Part shown: piece after piece, positions 34,112-43,992 of the stretch
Position numbering within the stretch: position 1 is the stretch's first letter
Layout: the number at the start of each line of letters is the position of its first letter
Assembly: GCF_000237325.1 (NCBI RefSeq)
Contig: NC_017542.1
Span: 1,929,501 to 1,993,500 of the forward strand
Reading direction: 5' to 3'
Source of the DNA: Paenibacillus polymyxa M1
GTDB taxonomy: Bacteria; Bacillota; Bacilli; Paenibacillales; Paenibacillaceae
DNA length: 64,000 bases
The notes under the pieces: generated by a model
Told to the model about the DNA's origin: nothing
What the model saw: the letters and a program-made list of their open reading frames with translations, nothing else
The model's database searches: none
Translations under genes and position numbers: made by a program

Positions 34112-34189
34112 TAAGCGTACAGCATTGTACAATGATATACAGAACTACAAGCGAAAAACAGAGATTCATCTCAAATGCGGGGGTATATC

Positions 34190-34996
34190 ATGGACTGGAT
34201 TATCGGATTGCTTTCCGCTGCTGTGGTAGCGGGGGCTGCATTTTATAAAAAATCTTTAACCTTATCCGGCTTTGCTGCGGCTGTACTGATGGGAACTGTG
34301 TATTATGGGGCGGGCAACCTGTTTTGGTTTGGTACATTGCTCTTATTCTTTATCACCTCCACCCTATTATCGAGGTTCAAAAAGGAACGCAAGGCTGAGC
34401 TCGAAAAATCGTATGCCAAAACAGGCAATCGGGATGCAGGGCAAGTATGGGCTAATGGGGGATTAGGTATGCTGCTATGCCTAGGTTATGCGATATGGCC
34501 TCATGTTGCCTGGCAACTGGCATTTGTCGGTGTTATGGCTACGGTCACCTCCGATACGTGGGCAACGGAATTTGGAAGCCTGAGTCGTAAGCCGCCTCGT
34601 TCGGTGCTTACCGGGAAGGTGCTGGCACCCGGAACCTCAGGAGGAGTATCTGTATTAGGAACGGCTGCGGCCTTGGCTGGTGGCATACTGATCGGTATTG
34701 GCGCATGGGGCTTTGGACACGCCGTAGGAATGCCGGAATTGCCGTTATGGCTGTGGGCACTGATTGGGGGAATATCCGGCAGTGCCGGAGCTTTTGCTGA
34801 TTCTTATCTTGGTGCTACGGTGCAATTGATGCGCTCCTGCCCAGTTTGCAAGCGGGAAGTAGAAGTAGACACACATTGTGGACAAACGACAGTTTATATA
34901 CGAGGCTGGCATTGGATGAGCAATGATCGGGTGAATAGTATTAGCTCTATTTTCGGAGGATTGGTCGCGCTTGCAGGCATTTTCTTTATACTCTGA
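34190..34996 (+). CDS. DUF92 membrane protein
   Basis: 268 residues with about six membrane helices. DUF92 features are FITSTLLSRFKKERKAELEK, DAGQVWANGG, TVTSDTWATEFGSLSR and FADSYLGATVQ. The family includes plant phytyl-phosphate (VTE6-like) kinases, so a prenyl-phosphate kinase role is possible but unproven. The ATG at 34190 follows GGGGGT; an ATG five codons earlier overlaps that SD. Followed closely by a TetR gene. Confidence 0.85.
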   Translation: MDWIIGLLSAAVVAGAAFYKKSLTLSGFAAAVLMGTVYYGAGNLFWFGTLLLFFITSTLLSRFKKERKAELEKSYAKTGNRDAGQVWANGGLGMLLCLGYAIWPHVAWQLAFVGVMATVTSDTWATEFGSLSRKPPRSVLTGKVLAPGTSGGVSVLGTAAALAGGILIGIGAWGFGHAVGMPELPLWLWALIGGISGSAGAFADSYLGATVQLMRSCPVCKREVEVDTHCGQTTVYIRGWHWMSNDRVNSISSIFGGLVALAGIFFIL

Positions 34997-35063
34997 ACAT
35001 GGGGCTGGAGATCGCTCTAGGGAATAACTGCGTGCTTCAATCATGGTTTCAGGAGGTGCAAAG

Positions 35064-35642
35064 ATGGGTGAAATGCACGGAGATAAATATGAAGCTATTT
35101 TGAACGCTGCTTACACTGTCTTTGGCACCAAAGGCTTTTATGAAAGCAAAATTTCCGAAATTGCAGAACAAGCAGGTGTTGCTAAAGGCACGGTATACTT
35201 GTACTTTAAAAGTAAAGAGCAGCTATTTATAGCAGTCACACGTAGAGATTGCGAACAATACCTAGCCGAAATGCAAGACGCATTAGTCAATCGTACTTTG
35301 GGAGAGGGATTGCTGCGAATGGCGAGTTTGCATCTCCACTACTATTACAAACGCAAGCAGCATACTAAATTATTTTTTATGACTCCGAATAGTGATCCCG
35401 ATCTCATAGAGTTTATACGGGGATTTATTCAGGACTATACCAATCTGGTCAAAAATAAACTGGCGTCAGAGGGTGTATTGCAGCCCGAATTTCATGCGAA
35501 GGCATTCATTGGTATGATGGAACGCCTAAAAATGGATATTTTGTTGAATCAAGATTTCCGTGAATGTGACGTGGATCAGACGGCTGCATTGGCAGCTAAT
35601 TTATTTATGCATGGCTGTGAAGCCGGAGTACAAAAATCCTGA
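35064..35642 (+). CDS. TetR family regulator
   Basis: 192 residues. N-terminal HTH with the signature KISEIAEQAGVAKGTVYLYF and KSKEQLF, then a helical ligand/dimer domain. CAGGAGGTG sits 6 bases before the ATG at 35064. Type resembles FadR/YfiR-like TetR proteins in bacilli. Its targets may be itself or flanking genes; no clear operator was seen. Confidence 0.9.
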   Translation: MGEMHGDKYEAILNAAYTVFGTKGFYESKISEIAEQAGVAKGTVYLYFKSKEQLFIAVTRRDCEQYLAEMQDALVNRTLGEGLLRMASLHLHYYYKRKQHTKLFFMTPNSDPDLIEFIRGFIQDYTNLVKNKLASEGVLQPEFHAKAFIGMMERLKMDILLNQDFRECDVDQTAALAANLFMHGCEAGVQKS

Positions 35643-35655
35643 CATGTTGTCTTTG

Positions 35656-35695
35656 AAAACCGTACTGGCATTGTTCAGCTAACGGTTTTTTTTAA
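35656..35695 (+). terminator. terminator after tetR
   Basis: AAAACCGT / ACGGTTTT arms around a 20-base loop region, eight T. Confidence 0.65.
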
Positions 35696-35764
35696 TCATT
35701 GGCTGTGTCTGTGTTAAAATAGACAAGATGCATCACAAAATTGGGGAAGAGTAGGGAATCTGTA

Positions 35765-37714
35765 ATGAATATTATGACCGTTGAACATATAACAAAAAGC
35801 TACGGCGAGAAAATGTTGTTCGAAGATGTTTCCTTCGGTATGGATGAGCGTGACAAAATAGGGGTTGTTGGTGTAAATGGCACTGGAAAGTCAACGTTTT
35901 TACGTGTGATTTCCGGCTTAGAGCCGCCAGATGAGGGTAATATTGCAGTGAACAACGATGTGCGAATTCAGTATCTGGCACAAAATCCGGAGTTTGATCC
36001 TGAAATGAAGGTACTCCAGCATATTTTTCATGGCAATCAGCCTGAAATGAAAGCAGTGCGTGAATATACGGAAACCATGGAGTTACTGGAGTTGAATCCG
36101 GGTAGCGAGGAGCTCCAAAACCGCCTGCTGCGAGCAAGCCAGCAAATGGATACGTTCCAAGCATGGCAGCTGGAGAGCGAGGCGAAAAATATACTTACCC
36201 GACTGGGGATCACCCAGTTTGAGTCTCGAATGGGCGTTCTCTCCGGTGGTCAGCGTAAACGGGTTGCTTTGGCTGCGGCTTTGATCCAACCCTGTGAGCT
36301 GCTCATTCTGGACGAGCCTACCAACCATATTGATAATGATTCCGTTGCATGGTTGGAGCAATATTTGCAAAAAAGACGCGGTGCGTTATTAATGATCACG
36401 CATGATCGTTATTTTCTGGATAGAGTTGCTAATGTCATGTTAGAGCTGGATCATGGTCGCCTTTTCCGTTATGAGGCTAACTATACCCGTTTTCTGGAGC
36501 TGAAGGCAGAACGCGAGGAGCGGGAAGCGTCATCGGAACAAAAAAGGAAGAACCTGCTGCGTAATGAGCTGGCCTGGATTCGCCGAGGAGCAAAGGCACG
36601 TTCGACCAAGCAGAAAGCGCGTATTGACCGATATGAGCAGCTCAGGGATCAGCAACCGGAAGCTCGTTCTGGATCTGTAGATATGTCCGTTGCCTCCACA
36701 CGTCTGGGTAAAAAGATATTGGAGATCGAGGAGCTGTCCAAATCGGTAGATTCCCGCAAGCTGATTCAGGATTTGAGTTACATTGCGGTTCCTGGTGATC
36801 GTGTGGGCATCCTGGGACCTAACGGTAGTGGAAAATCCACTCTGCTCCAAATGATTGCTCAGCGTGTAGAACCAGATTCCGGCAGTGTTGTACTGGGGCC
36901 GACTGTGAAGCTTGGTTATTTTACTCAAGAACATCAGGAAATGGACGAATCCTTGCGTGTCATTGAATATATTAAGGAAGAAGCCGAAGTGATTCGTACG
37001 GCAGACGGTTCGACGATTACAGCTGCGCAGATGTTGGAACGGTTTCTGTTTGCACCAAGCGCGCAATGGACGGTTATTTCTCGTTTATCGGGGGGAGAAA
37101 AACGTCGTTTGTATCTGCTGCGTGTCCTTATGTCCGCACCGAATGTACTATTGTTGGATGAACCGACAAATGATCTTGATATTCAGACTCTTTCCGTTTT
37201 GGAAGACTATCTGGATGAATTCCCGGGCGTAGTTTTTATCGTTTCTCATGATCGTTATTTCCTGGATCGGACCGTGGATAAAATACTGGCTTTCGAAGGG
37301 AATGGGCAAGTACGTGTACATGTAGGCGACTATAGCGAGTATGCAGAATGGATCAGTAAAAATGCTCAATCTTCTGCAAATACGTCTGACTCGACGGGGA
37401 CGGCTTCCTCGAATCGTTCTTCTACGCCTAAGTCTGCGGGTTCTTCCGATTCAGTCAAGGGGACAAGTAAACCCAAGCTTAAATTTACCTTTAAGGAACA
37501 GCGGGAATATGAGCAGATTGATGAGCTGATTGAACAAGCCGAACAGAAATTGGCTGATATTCAGCGACAGATGGAGGAATCTTTCAGCGATTCGACACGG
37601 TTGCAGGAGCTCATGGCTGAGCAAGCGAAGGCCGAACAGCATCTAGAGTACCAAATGGAACGCTGGACCTATTTGAATGAGCTAGCCGAGCAAATTGAAC
37701 AAAGTAAATCTTAA
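35765..37714 (+). CDS. ABC-F ATPase (YfmR/Uup-like translation factor)
   Basis: 649 residues. Two ABC domains carry Walker A GVNGTGKST and GPNGSGKST, and signatures LSGGQRKRVALAAAL and LSGGEKRRLYLLRVL. Walker B reads LLILDEPTNHID and VLLLDEPTNDLD. They are joined by the basic P-site linker (residues about 235-315), and the C-terminus ends in a coiled coil, as in Uup/YfmR. No membrane part. It probably acts on the ribosome. The ATG at 35765 follows GGGAATC; an ATG-like start eight codons earlier is less well placed. Confidence 0.9.
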   Translation: MNIMTVEHITKSYGEKMLFEDVSFGMDERDKIGVVGVNGTGKSTFLRVISGLEPPDEGNIAVNNDVRIQYLAQNPEFDPEMKVLQHIFHGNQPEMKAVREYTETMELLELNPGSEELQNRLLRASQQMDTFQAWQLESEAKNILTRLGITQFESRMGVLSGGQRKRVALAAALIQPCELLILDEPTNHIDNDSVAWLEQYLQKRRGALLMITHDRYFLDRVANVMLELDHGRLFRYEANYTRFLELKAEREEREASSEQKRKNLLRNELAWIRRGAKARSTKQKARIDRYEQLRDQQPEARSGSVDMSVASTRLGKKILEIEELSKSVDSRKLIQDLSYIAVPGDRVGILGPNGSGKSTLLQMIAQRVEPDSGSVVLGPTVKLGYFTQEHQEMDESLRVIEYIKEEAEVIRTADGSTITAAQMLERFLFAPSAQWTVISRLSGGEKRRLYLLRVLMSAPNVLLLDEPTNDLDIQTLSVLEDYLDEFPGVVFIVSHDRYFLDRTVDKILAFEGNGQVRVHVGDYSEYAEWISKNAQSSANTSDSTGTASSNRSSTPKSAGSSDSVKGTSKPKLKFTFKEQREYEQIDELIEQAEQKLADIQRQMEESFSDSTRLQELMAEQAKAEQHLEYQMERWTYLNELAEQIEQSKS

Positions 37715-37719
37715 AAATA

Positions 37720-37757
37720 AAAGCAAGTCTCCATTTAGATGGAGGCTTGCTTTTTTG
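37720..37757 (+). terminator. terminator after ABC-F gene
   Basis: AAAGCAAGTCTCCAT pairs with ATGGAGGCTTGCTTT plus T-run. Confidence 0.9.
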
Positions 37758-37803
37758 TAGAAATAGAAGTATGTGCACCTGTTTTCCATGCAGCATAAAA
37801 TGG

Positions 37804-38841
37804 TTAAGCTGTTACATAAGCCGCGAGCAGACGGGCAGTGTTCACTACGGCCTGCTTATGCGTGCGTTCCATTGCGTGAGAGGCGTGTACGCCAGGTCCG
37901 ATCAGTGCAGCACGAATGTTATTGCCTGCTTTAAGCGCAGCCGAAGCGTCTGAGCCATAGTGTGGATAAATATCTACCGCATACGGAATATTCAGTTCCT
38001 TAGCCAGCTCAATCAGACGGGTTGTCATGTTGTAGTCATAAGGACCTGAGGAGTCTTTGGCACAGATGGAAACGTCCGTTTCCTTGCAGCTCAGATCTTC
38101 ACCTATGCAGCCCATGTCGACAGCAATCATCTCACTGATTCCTTCGGGTATGTAAGCCGCTCCGTGCCCCACTTCTTCATAGTTGGAAATGAGCAATTTA
38201 ACAGTATGTCGAGGCTTCCAGCCTCCATGTACAGATGATTCTAATAAACCAAACAGTGCCGCTACGCTGGCTTTATCATCCAAGTGCCGCGACTTGATAA
38301 AGCCACTGGGAGTTACGACTGGGCGCGCATCGAACGAAATAAAATCGCCCACCGAGATACCGAGCTGAAGCACGTCTTCTTTCGACTCGACAAGCTCGTC
38401 AATCCGTACCTCCATATGGCTCTCCTTACGCTCAAAGCTTCGTGCATCATCATAGACGTGCACGGATGGGTGGCTGGATAGAATAGTGCCCGTATAGGTT
38501 TGTCCGCTTCTGGTATGAATAAGACAGTATTCGTTCTCAATGCTGTTCATCATGAAGCCGCCCACAGATGTCAGGCGTAGGGTACCATGCGCTGTAATCG
38601 AACGTACCATTGCGCCCAATGTATCCACATGCGCGCTAAGCGCCACTGTACGGTCCGTTGCTTGACCTTCCAGAGTCAGGATAGCACCGCCTTTTGCATT
38701 CCATTCGAGGGGTACTCCTAGCTTTTCGGCTTCCTTACGAATCAGCTCCATCACATGATGTGTATATCCACTGGGACTAGGCGTGTTCAAAAGCTGATTT
38801 AAAAGGCTCATGATATAGTTTTCATTTAATTGAATTGTCAT
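37804..38841 (-). CDS. M42 family metallopeptidase
   Basis: 345 residues. Dinuclear metal aminopeptidase/endoglucanase-like family. Metal and catalytic residues are in SAHVDTLG, SRHLDDKASVAAL, ISNYEEVGHGAAY, IAVDMG and the C-terminal GVHASHAMERTH. Cytosolic. The LapA-like gene lies 14 bases upstream on the same strand, so the two may share a transcript. No partner tells the substrate. Confidence 0.93.
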   Translation of the reverse strand: MTIQLNENYIMSLLNQLLNTPSPSGYTHHVMELIRKEAEKLGVPLEWNAKGGAILTLEGQATDRTVALSAHVDTLGAMVRSITAHGTLRLTSVGGFMMNSIENEYCLIHTRSGQTYTGTILSSHPSVHVYDDARSFERKESHMEVRIDELVESKEDVLQLGISVGDFISFDARPVVTPSGFIKSRHLDDKASVAALFGLLESSVHGGWKPRHTVKLLISNYEEVGHGAAYIPEGISEMIAVDMGCIGEDLSCKETDVSICAKDSSGPYDYNMTTRLIELAKELNIPYAVDIYPHYGSDASAALKAGNNIRAALIGPGVHASHAMERTHKQAVVNTARLLAAYVTA

Positions 38842-38854
38842 TTGTTGCTCCTCC

Positions 38855-39232
38855 TCATTTGGACAACCGATCAGGGTTAGAGGACGATTGCTCTATACCT
38901 GGGTCGGATGTAGACACCGTGCTGGAAGAACCAGTCGTGTCACTGGACACATTCGCATATGCTTCGACTGCCGATGTGTGCTCTTCTTGTAGTGTATGAA
39001 GCTGATTAGTCAGACGTTTAATCTCTCTCTGAAGCCTATATTGGCGAAAGATACCGAAAGAACCGACAATAAGTCCACCTAAAAGAGTGCAACCGAGAAT
39101 AAGCAGAATCAAAGGGATGCTAACCCTACTAAACAGAAGGTTCACTTGAACCGAATTGACATTAATAACAGCAAAAACAGCTGTTAACAAAGCTATAACA
39201 AGTGCTGCGATCAAAGACCATTGTGTTTTCAA
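38855..39232 (-). CDS. LapA-domain small membrane protein
   Basis: About 125 residues. Two membrane helices (LIAALVIALLTAVFAVINV and VSIPLILLILGCTLLGGLIV), then FGIFRQYRLQREIKRL, the LapA/LPS-assembly-A-like domain, and a Ser/Thr-rich tail. The TTG at 39232 is chosen because GGGGGTGG lies 5 bases upstream and the longer frame would run through a terminator hairpin. Possibly co-transcribed with the M42 gene. Confidence 0.75.
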   Translation of the reverse strand: MKTQWSLIAALVIALLTAVFAVINVNSVQVNLLFSRVSIPLILLILGCTLLGGLIVGSFGIFRQYRLQREIKRLTNQLHTLQEEHTSAVEAYANVSSDTTGSSSTVSTSDPGIEQSSSNPDRLSK

Positions 39233-39259
39233 AATGCCACCCCCTTCCGTTACATTATA

Positions 39260-39290
39260 AAATCCCTTGTCCGCCATGGACAAGGGATTT
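39260..39290 (-). terminator. terminator after pepF
   Basis: Perfect 13-bp stem AAATCCCTTGTCC / GGACAAGGGATTT with a short T-tract on the minus strand. Confidence 0.75.
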
Positions 39291-39333
39291 ATCCGTGCAT
39301 CTTTTTAATGCGGGATTCTAAGTGTGCACGGTT

Positions 39334-41130
39334 TTACTTTCCTTCAGTTAGTTTTTCCATTTCCGTAATGACTTCCTCAAATACGCTCATTGCTTCGCGA
39401 ATCGGCTGCGGTGAGGACATGTCAACGCCAGCTTTCTTCAAAATATTAATTGAATAATCACTGCCACCGCTCTTTAGGAAGCCTAAGTAACGGTCAACGG
39501 CTGGCTGGCCTTCTTCCAGAATCTGTTTCGAGAAACTGGTTGCTGCCGAGAAGCCGGTAGCATATTTGTAGACGTAAAAGCTGTTATAAAAATGAGGGAT
39601 TCGTGCCCATTCCATTTCTATGTCTTTGTCTACCTTCATGCCAGGTCCGTGATATTTCACATTCAGATCATAGTAAATCTCCGACAAAAGCTGCGGTGTA
39701 AGGGATTCTCCCTGTTCAGCACGCTCATGTACAATCTTCTCGAATTCCGCAAACATCGTTTGACGGAATACCGTTGTACGGAATTGGTCCGCATAATAGG
39801 TGAGGAGATACATTTTCTCTTTTGGATCGGTAGATTTGTTCAGTAAGTAATCCATCAGCAAGGCTTCATTAGTAGTGGAAGCCACTTCAGCCAGAAAAAT
39901 AGTATACTGTGCATCCCGGTACTTCAATGCGTTGTCTGAATAGTACGAATGCAGCGCATGCCCCATTTCATGTGCAAGCGTGAACATGCTGTTCAGGTTA
40001 TCTTTATGGTTCAGAAGCACATAAGGGTGGGTGCCATAAGCTCCCCAGCTATAGGCGCCTGTACGTTTATTTTCATTTTCATATACATCAATCCAGCGCT
40101 CATCATAGCCTTTTTGCAATGAAGCCAGATAGTCCTCGCCCAGAGGCTTAAGGCCTTCTTTGGTTTGCTTTTTGGCGTCCTCATACGTAATATCCATCTT
40201 ATATTCGTCCACAAGCGGAGCAAATAAATCATACATATGTAGCTCATCCACACCTAGCAGCTTTTTACGCAGCTTGATATAACGGTGAAGCAGGGGCAAG
40301 CTTTCATGAATCGTATCAATAAGATTCGTATACACTTCCTTCGGAATATTGTCGCCGTATAGTGACATTTCCAGTACGGAAGGGTATTTGCGAACACGAG
40401 AATAAAAAATATTTTTGTTCACATTGGCACTCAATGTAGAAGCAATCGTATTTTTATTTTTGGCATATGTGTCATATACCGCTTTAAAAGCACGTTCACG
40501 TACTTCGCGGTGTGGACTTTCGAGAAATTGAATGTAGCTGCCATGAGTCAGCTCGACCTCTTTGCCATGCTCATCCTTGATTTTCGGAAACTTCAGATCC
40601 GCGTTATTGAGCATCCCAAAAATCGTTTGCGGGGCTTGAGCCAGATTGCCAACCTGAGCGAGCAGCGCTTCTTCTGTTTTGCCCAAAACATGTGCTTTTT
40701 CCCGCTTCATTTCTTGAAGTGTGAACTTATAATCCGAAAGCTTCGGATCTTCAATGAAGGCATCAAGCTGAGAATCTGGCAGCGCCAAAATTTCAGGTGT
40801 GACGAATGATAGGGACTCGCTGACTTCAACGCCTAGCTTTTTAGCTTTTTGCGAAAGACCTTGATATGTAGGTTCAGCCGTATCTTCATCATGATGAAGA
40901 TGGGCATACACATATACACGCTCAGTTTTGAGCGACAGCTCATCTTCGAGTTTGAAGCAGTTGCCAATCGCTTCGGCTGAGTTGAGCTTGCCTTGAAATT
41001 GAGCAGCCTTTTTGGCCAATTGTTTGACTTCTTCGTATTCTTGATCCCATGCCTTGCGGTTGGGGAACAGGTCTTCCAGTTTCCATGTATTTTCCACTGG
41101 CGCATCAGCGCGTTTTACAATTTCACTCAT
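39334..41130 (-). CDS. pepF: oligoendopeptidase F (M3B)
   Basis: 598 residues from MSEIVKRADAPVENTWKLED, the usual PepF N-terminus. Zinc site HEMGH in LAHEMGHALHSYYS, with the third ligand Glu in FLAEVASTTNEALL. It degrades oligopeptides in the cytosol. GAGGAGG lies 6 bases before the ATG at 41130. The same frame continues upstream to an ATG at 41253, adding 41 residues that look like a signal peptide (LALLLTVSVAVSSFW), with AAGGAGG 12 bases before it. See findings. Confidence 0.95.
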   Translation of the reverse strand: MSEIVKRADAPVENTWKLEDLFPNRKAWDQEYEEVKQLAKKAAQFQGKLNSAEAIGNCFKLEDELSLKTERVYVYAHLHHDEDTAEPTYQGLSQKAKKLGVEVSESLSFVTPEILALPDSQLDAFIEDPKLSDYKFTLQEMKREKAHVLGKTEEALLAQVGNLAQAPQTIFGMLNNADLKFPKIKDEHGKEVELTHGSYIQFLESPHREVRERAFKAVYDTYAKNKNTIASTLSANVNKNIFYSRVRKYPSVLEMSLYGDNIPKEVYTNLIDTIHESLPLLHRYIKLRKKLLGVDELHMYDLFAPLVDEYKMDITYEDAKKQTKEGLKPLGEDYLASLQKGYDERWIDVYENENKRTGAYSWGAYGTHPYVLLNHKDNLNSMFTLAHEMGHALHSYYSDNALKYRDAQYTIFLAEVASTTNEALLMDYLLNKSTDPKEKMYLLTYYADQFRTTVFRQTMFAEFEKIVHERAEQGESLTPQLLSEIYYDLNVKYHGPGMKVDKDIEMEWARIPHFYNSFYVYKYATGFSAATSFSKQILEEGQPAVDRYLGFLKSGGSDYSINILKKAGVDMSSPQPIREAMSVFEEVITEMEKLTEGK

Positions 41131-41329
41131 GGAGAGCCTCCTCTGATCGAACGTAATGTGGGATAGGGCTGCGGCGGTAAGGGGCGGATGCCAAAACGAG
41201 GAAACCGCCACACTTACTGTAAGCAGCAGGGCAAGAGGTTTTACAGGATGCATGTAACGGCATATCCTCCTTATACCATGGCTTGTTATACCATAGTATG
41301 ACCTTTTGCCCCTGAAAGTATAATTTTCC

Positions 41330-41518
41330 TTACTGTGGGTTGGAACCTATATTTAATAAGCTGTATACAATAAGATAAAAGGCAAGGCAAATCATGATTA
41401 CGGCAGTGAGGGCCATCCACTTTTTGAGAGGAGCCGGTATCGTTTCACGCTTCATGATCAGCACTCCGCCCAGCGTGAAGGCCAGAATAATGAAGATGAG
41501 ATAGCTGTTGGACACCAT
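41330..41518 (-). CDS. small two-helix membrane protein
   Basis: 62 residues with two hydrophobic segments (YLIFIILAFTLGGVLIM; WMALTAVIMICLAFYLIVYS) and KRETIPAPLKKW between. Starts 7 bases after the upstream small gene on the same strand ends, with only a weak SD (AGGTG), so it is probably translated by coupling. Unknown function. Confidence 0.6.
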   Translation of the reverse strand: MVSNSYLIFIILAFTLGGVLIMKRETIPAPLKKWMALTAVIMICLAFYLIVYSLLNIGSNPQ

Positions 41519-41525
41519 GTATAGG

Positions 41526-41759
41526 CTACACCTGTTTGAAAGCGTTCATGATCCGCTGCCACTCTTCCTCATTATCTTGAAAGGATTGCTTGGGAAAACG
41601 ATTTTCAGCCCAATGCATAAGCGCAGGACGGCTCAAAAACGTGTGGGCTTCCTCGCCCCAATCATCAGATATTTCCCGCAAAACGATGTAACGGCCCTGC
41701 ACCTCGACAGTCATCATATTCCACTTGTCTTTTTTGTATATTTCGTGTTTTTTCATCAT
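41526..41759 (-). CDS. small soluble protein of unknown function
   Basis: 77 residues (start KKHEIYKKDKWNMMTVEV; end EEEWQRIMNAFKQV). The ATG at 41759 follows GGAGAC by 8 bases; the frame is open further upstream but lacks an SD there. It probably forms a two-gene unit with the membrane protein after it. No family is recognised. Confidence 0.55.
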   Translation of the reverse strand: MMKKHEIYKKDKWNMMTVEVQGRYIVLREISDDWGEEAHTFLSRPALMHWAENRFPKQSFQDNEEEWQRIMNAFKQV

Positions 41760-41858
41760 ATGCATGTCTCCGATTTTATAGATGTTTTGGTTCATGATAC
41801 CGCAGTTTCCGCCGCAAAAGCAAATCATTCCAGACCATAAAACCCGGAAAAACACCAA

Positions 41859-41887
41859 TTGCAATGTGAAAAAGCATGAAGTATAAT
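41859..41887 (+). promoter_or_regulatory. strong promoter of cold-shock gene
   Basis: TTGCAA, 17-base spacer, TATAAT. Predicted leader of about 40 bases with a GCCATAGATGGC hairpin near 41898 and then TAGGAGGT. Confidence 0.75.
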
Positions 41888-41932
41888 ATGGATATTCGCC
41901 ATAGATGGCGGTATTTTTAGGAGGTTGTTCAC

Positions 41933-42130
41933 TTGAAAGGTACAGTTAAATGGTTTAACGCAGAAAAAGGTTATGGCTTCATTCAAGTTGAGGGTGGCGA
42001 GGATGTATTTGTACACTTCTCCGCAATCCAAGGCGACGGTTTTAAAACTTTGGAAGAAGGTCAAGAGGTTGAATTCGAAATTACTGAAGGCAACCGTGGA
42101 CCACAAGCAGCTAACGTAATCAAACTGTAA
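41933..42130 (+). CDS. cold-shock domain protein (CspB/CspD type)
   Basis: 65 residues, TTG start after GGAGGTTGTTCAC. RNA-binding motifs RNP1 KGYGFIQV and RNP2 VFVHFSAI are intact. It acts as an RNA chaperone that melts structures in the cold or during growth. Monocistronic with strong promoter and terminator. Confidence 0.95.
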   Translation: MKGTVKWFNAEKGYGFIQVEGGEDVFVHFSAIQGDGFKTLEEGQEVEFEITEGNRGPQAANVIKL

Positions 42131-42201
42131 GTGTAACTGAATTGTAAGAAATGTTCCGTTTTTACGGATGTCTTATATATTACGGTTAAACGATGAATTG
42201 A

Positions 42202-42239
42202 GAGCGCAGTTCCTTACATTTAAGGAGCTGCGCTTTTTT
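42202..42239 (+). terminator. terminator after csp gene
   Basis: AGCGCAGTTCCTTA / TAAGGAGCTGCGCT with six T. Confidence 0.9.
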
Positions 42240-42339
42240 GCGTAAAAACGTTTGTGAAATGAGAAGATTGAGCTCGAATAGGGTATTATACGTAATAAAA
42301 CTAAATATGAGTTATTGTAAGTTGAAAGGAGTTGAGAAA

Positions 42340-43755
42340 ATGAGTGCAGCAGAGGCTAATCGTAATCCTTCCCTGATTGAAGGCCCCATTGCCAAAACAC
42401 TGTTTATGTTCTCTTTGCCGATGCTGTTCGGAAATATTCTGCAATCCTTGAATGGAACGATTAATTCAATCTGGGTTGGAAAGTTTCTGGGAGAAGCTGC
42501 GTTGACTGCCGCTTCGAACGGAAATATTATAATGTTCTTTCTGATCAGCTCGATTTTTGGGGTCACTATGGCGGCCACTATTCTGATCGGACAAAATATC
42601 GGAGCGGGTGACATAGCGGAAACGAAGCGTGTAGTAGGTACAAGCGCTGTCTTTTTCCTGGTGCTCGCTTTTGCTATAGGTATTATTGGTTTTTTGGGCT
42701 CACCTTGGATTCTTCATGTGCTCAATACGCCTGCCGAATCAGTCGATATGGCGATCACCTATACACGCATTATTTTCGCGGGTATGCCCTTTTTGTACGG
42801 CTATAACTACATCATGACCGTAATGAGAGGGGCGGGAGATTCCAAAACACCATTTTATTTTCTGCTCGTTTCCGTCGTACTGGATGTATTACTTAACCCA
42901 CTACTCATATTTGGATGGGGACCGATTCCTGCTATGGGCATCGGAGGCTCTGCCGCAGCTACCCTGATTGCTCAAGGGATCAGCTTTGTGTTGATTCTCA
43001 TTTACCTATATCGTGTAAAATATTTTCTGCGCATTACATCTTCAGAGCTTCACTTACTTCGATTTGATTGGAAGATTATTTGGACTCTTATTCGTAAGGG
43101 AGTTCCGATGGGACTACAAATGATTGCTGTCTCTACCAGTGCGATTGCTTTAATGAATCTGATCAACGGTTACGGGACAGTCGCAGCGGCAGCCTATACA
43201 GCAGCTAACAATTTGTCCAGCTATGTGCAGATGCCGGCCATGGCATTAGGTGCAGCAGTATCTTCCTTCGCCGCTCAAAATATCGGAGCCGGACGCTGGG
43301 ATCGAGTACGCAGGACAACCTGGATTGGGATTGTATATAATTTTGTATTGACTGGTGGGGCTGTGGTACTCATTTACGTGTTTAACCGTCAAGCCTTGCT
43401 GATGTTTCTCCCTTCTACGGGAGGGGCATTGGAACTGGGTATGCAGATTAATCTGATCACGTTGTGGTCTTTTGTTATATTCGGTATTACCAATGTCATT
43501 ACAGGCGTTGTTCGATCTACAGGCTCTGTAATGGTACCGCTTTTAATTACCATTATTTCATTATGGGGCATTCGTATACCTTTGGCCTATGCATTTGTCG
43601 ATAAGTATGGTCTAGATGCTGTATGGTGGAGCTTTCCTGTTGGTTTTACGATCTCCGCCGTTGCAGTTATTTTCTACTACCTTTTCGGGAAATGGAAGCA
43701 GGCTAGCATGGGAGAGGGCAACCAAGGCATGAAGTTGGCAGAGGACAAGGGCTAG
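42340..43755 (+). CDS. MATE family efflux transporter
   Basis: About 471 residues with 12 helices. Typical MATE segments: GPIAKTLFMFSLPMLFGNIL, SIWVGKFLGEAALTAAS, MTVMRGAGDSKTPFYFLL, and in the second half GVPMGLQMIAVSTS and NIGAGRWDRVRRT. It exports cationic compounds with Na+ or H+. AAAGGAG lies 8 bases before the ATG at 42340; the longer frame upstream is not conserved in character. It is unlike the NorM-type MATE at 46391-47761. Confidence 0.93.
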   Translation: MSAAEANRNPSLIEGPIAKTLFMFSLPMLFGNILQSLNGTINSIWVGKFLGEAALTAASNGNIIMFFLISSIFGVTMAATILIGQNIGAGDIAETKRVVGTSAVFFLVLAFAIGIIGFLGSPWILHVLNTPAESVDMAITYTRIIFAGMPFLYGYNYIMTVMRGAGDSKTPFYFLLVSVVLDVLLNPLLIFGWGPIPAMGIGGSAAATLIAQGISFVLILIYLYRVKYFLRITSSELHLLRFDWKIIWTLIRKGVPMGLQMIAVSTSAIALMNLINGYGTVAAAAYTAANNLSSYVQMPAMALGAAVSSFAAQNIGAGRWDRVRRTTWIGIVYNFVLTGGAVVLIYVFNRQALLMFLPSTGGALELGMQINLITLWSFVIFGITNVITGVVRSTGSVMVPLLITIISLWGIRIPLAYAFVDKYGLDAVWWSFPVGFTISAVAVIFYYLFGKWKQASMGEGNQGMKLAEDKG

Positions 43756-43992
43756 GTAGGACATTTCTACTATTTGCGATTAAAGTCTTATAAAGGTGAA
43801 TCTTGTTAAACTCCGATTTTTGATTGATTCAGTAGCACAGGTACAAAGCGTTTTTGTGAGAAGAACTCATTTTTCTTGAAAATGAAAGAAAAAAGTGAGG
43901 TTGTTCATTTGTGCTAAAAGGTCGATCATATTATAATGAATATGGTTTGGATAGGTATAATTACGTAGACAACAATGTGGAGGCACCGTCAT

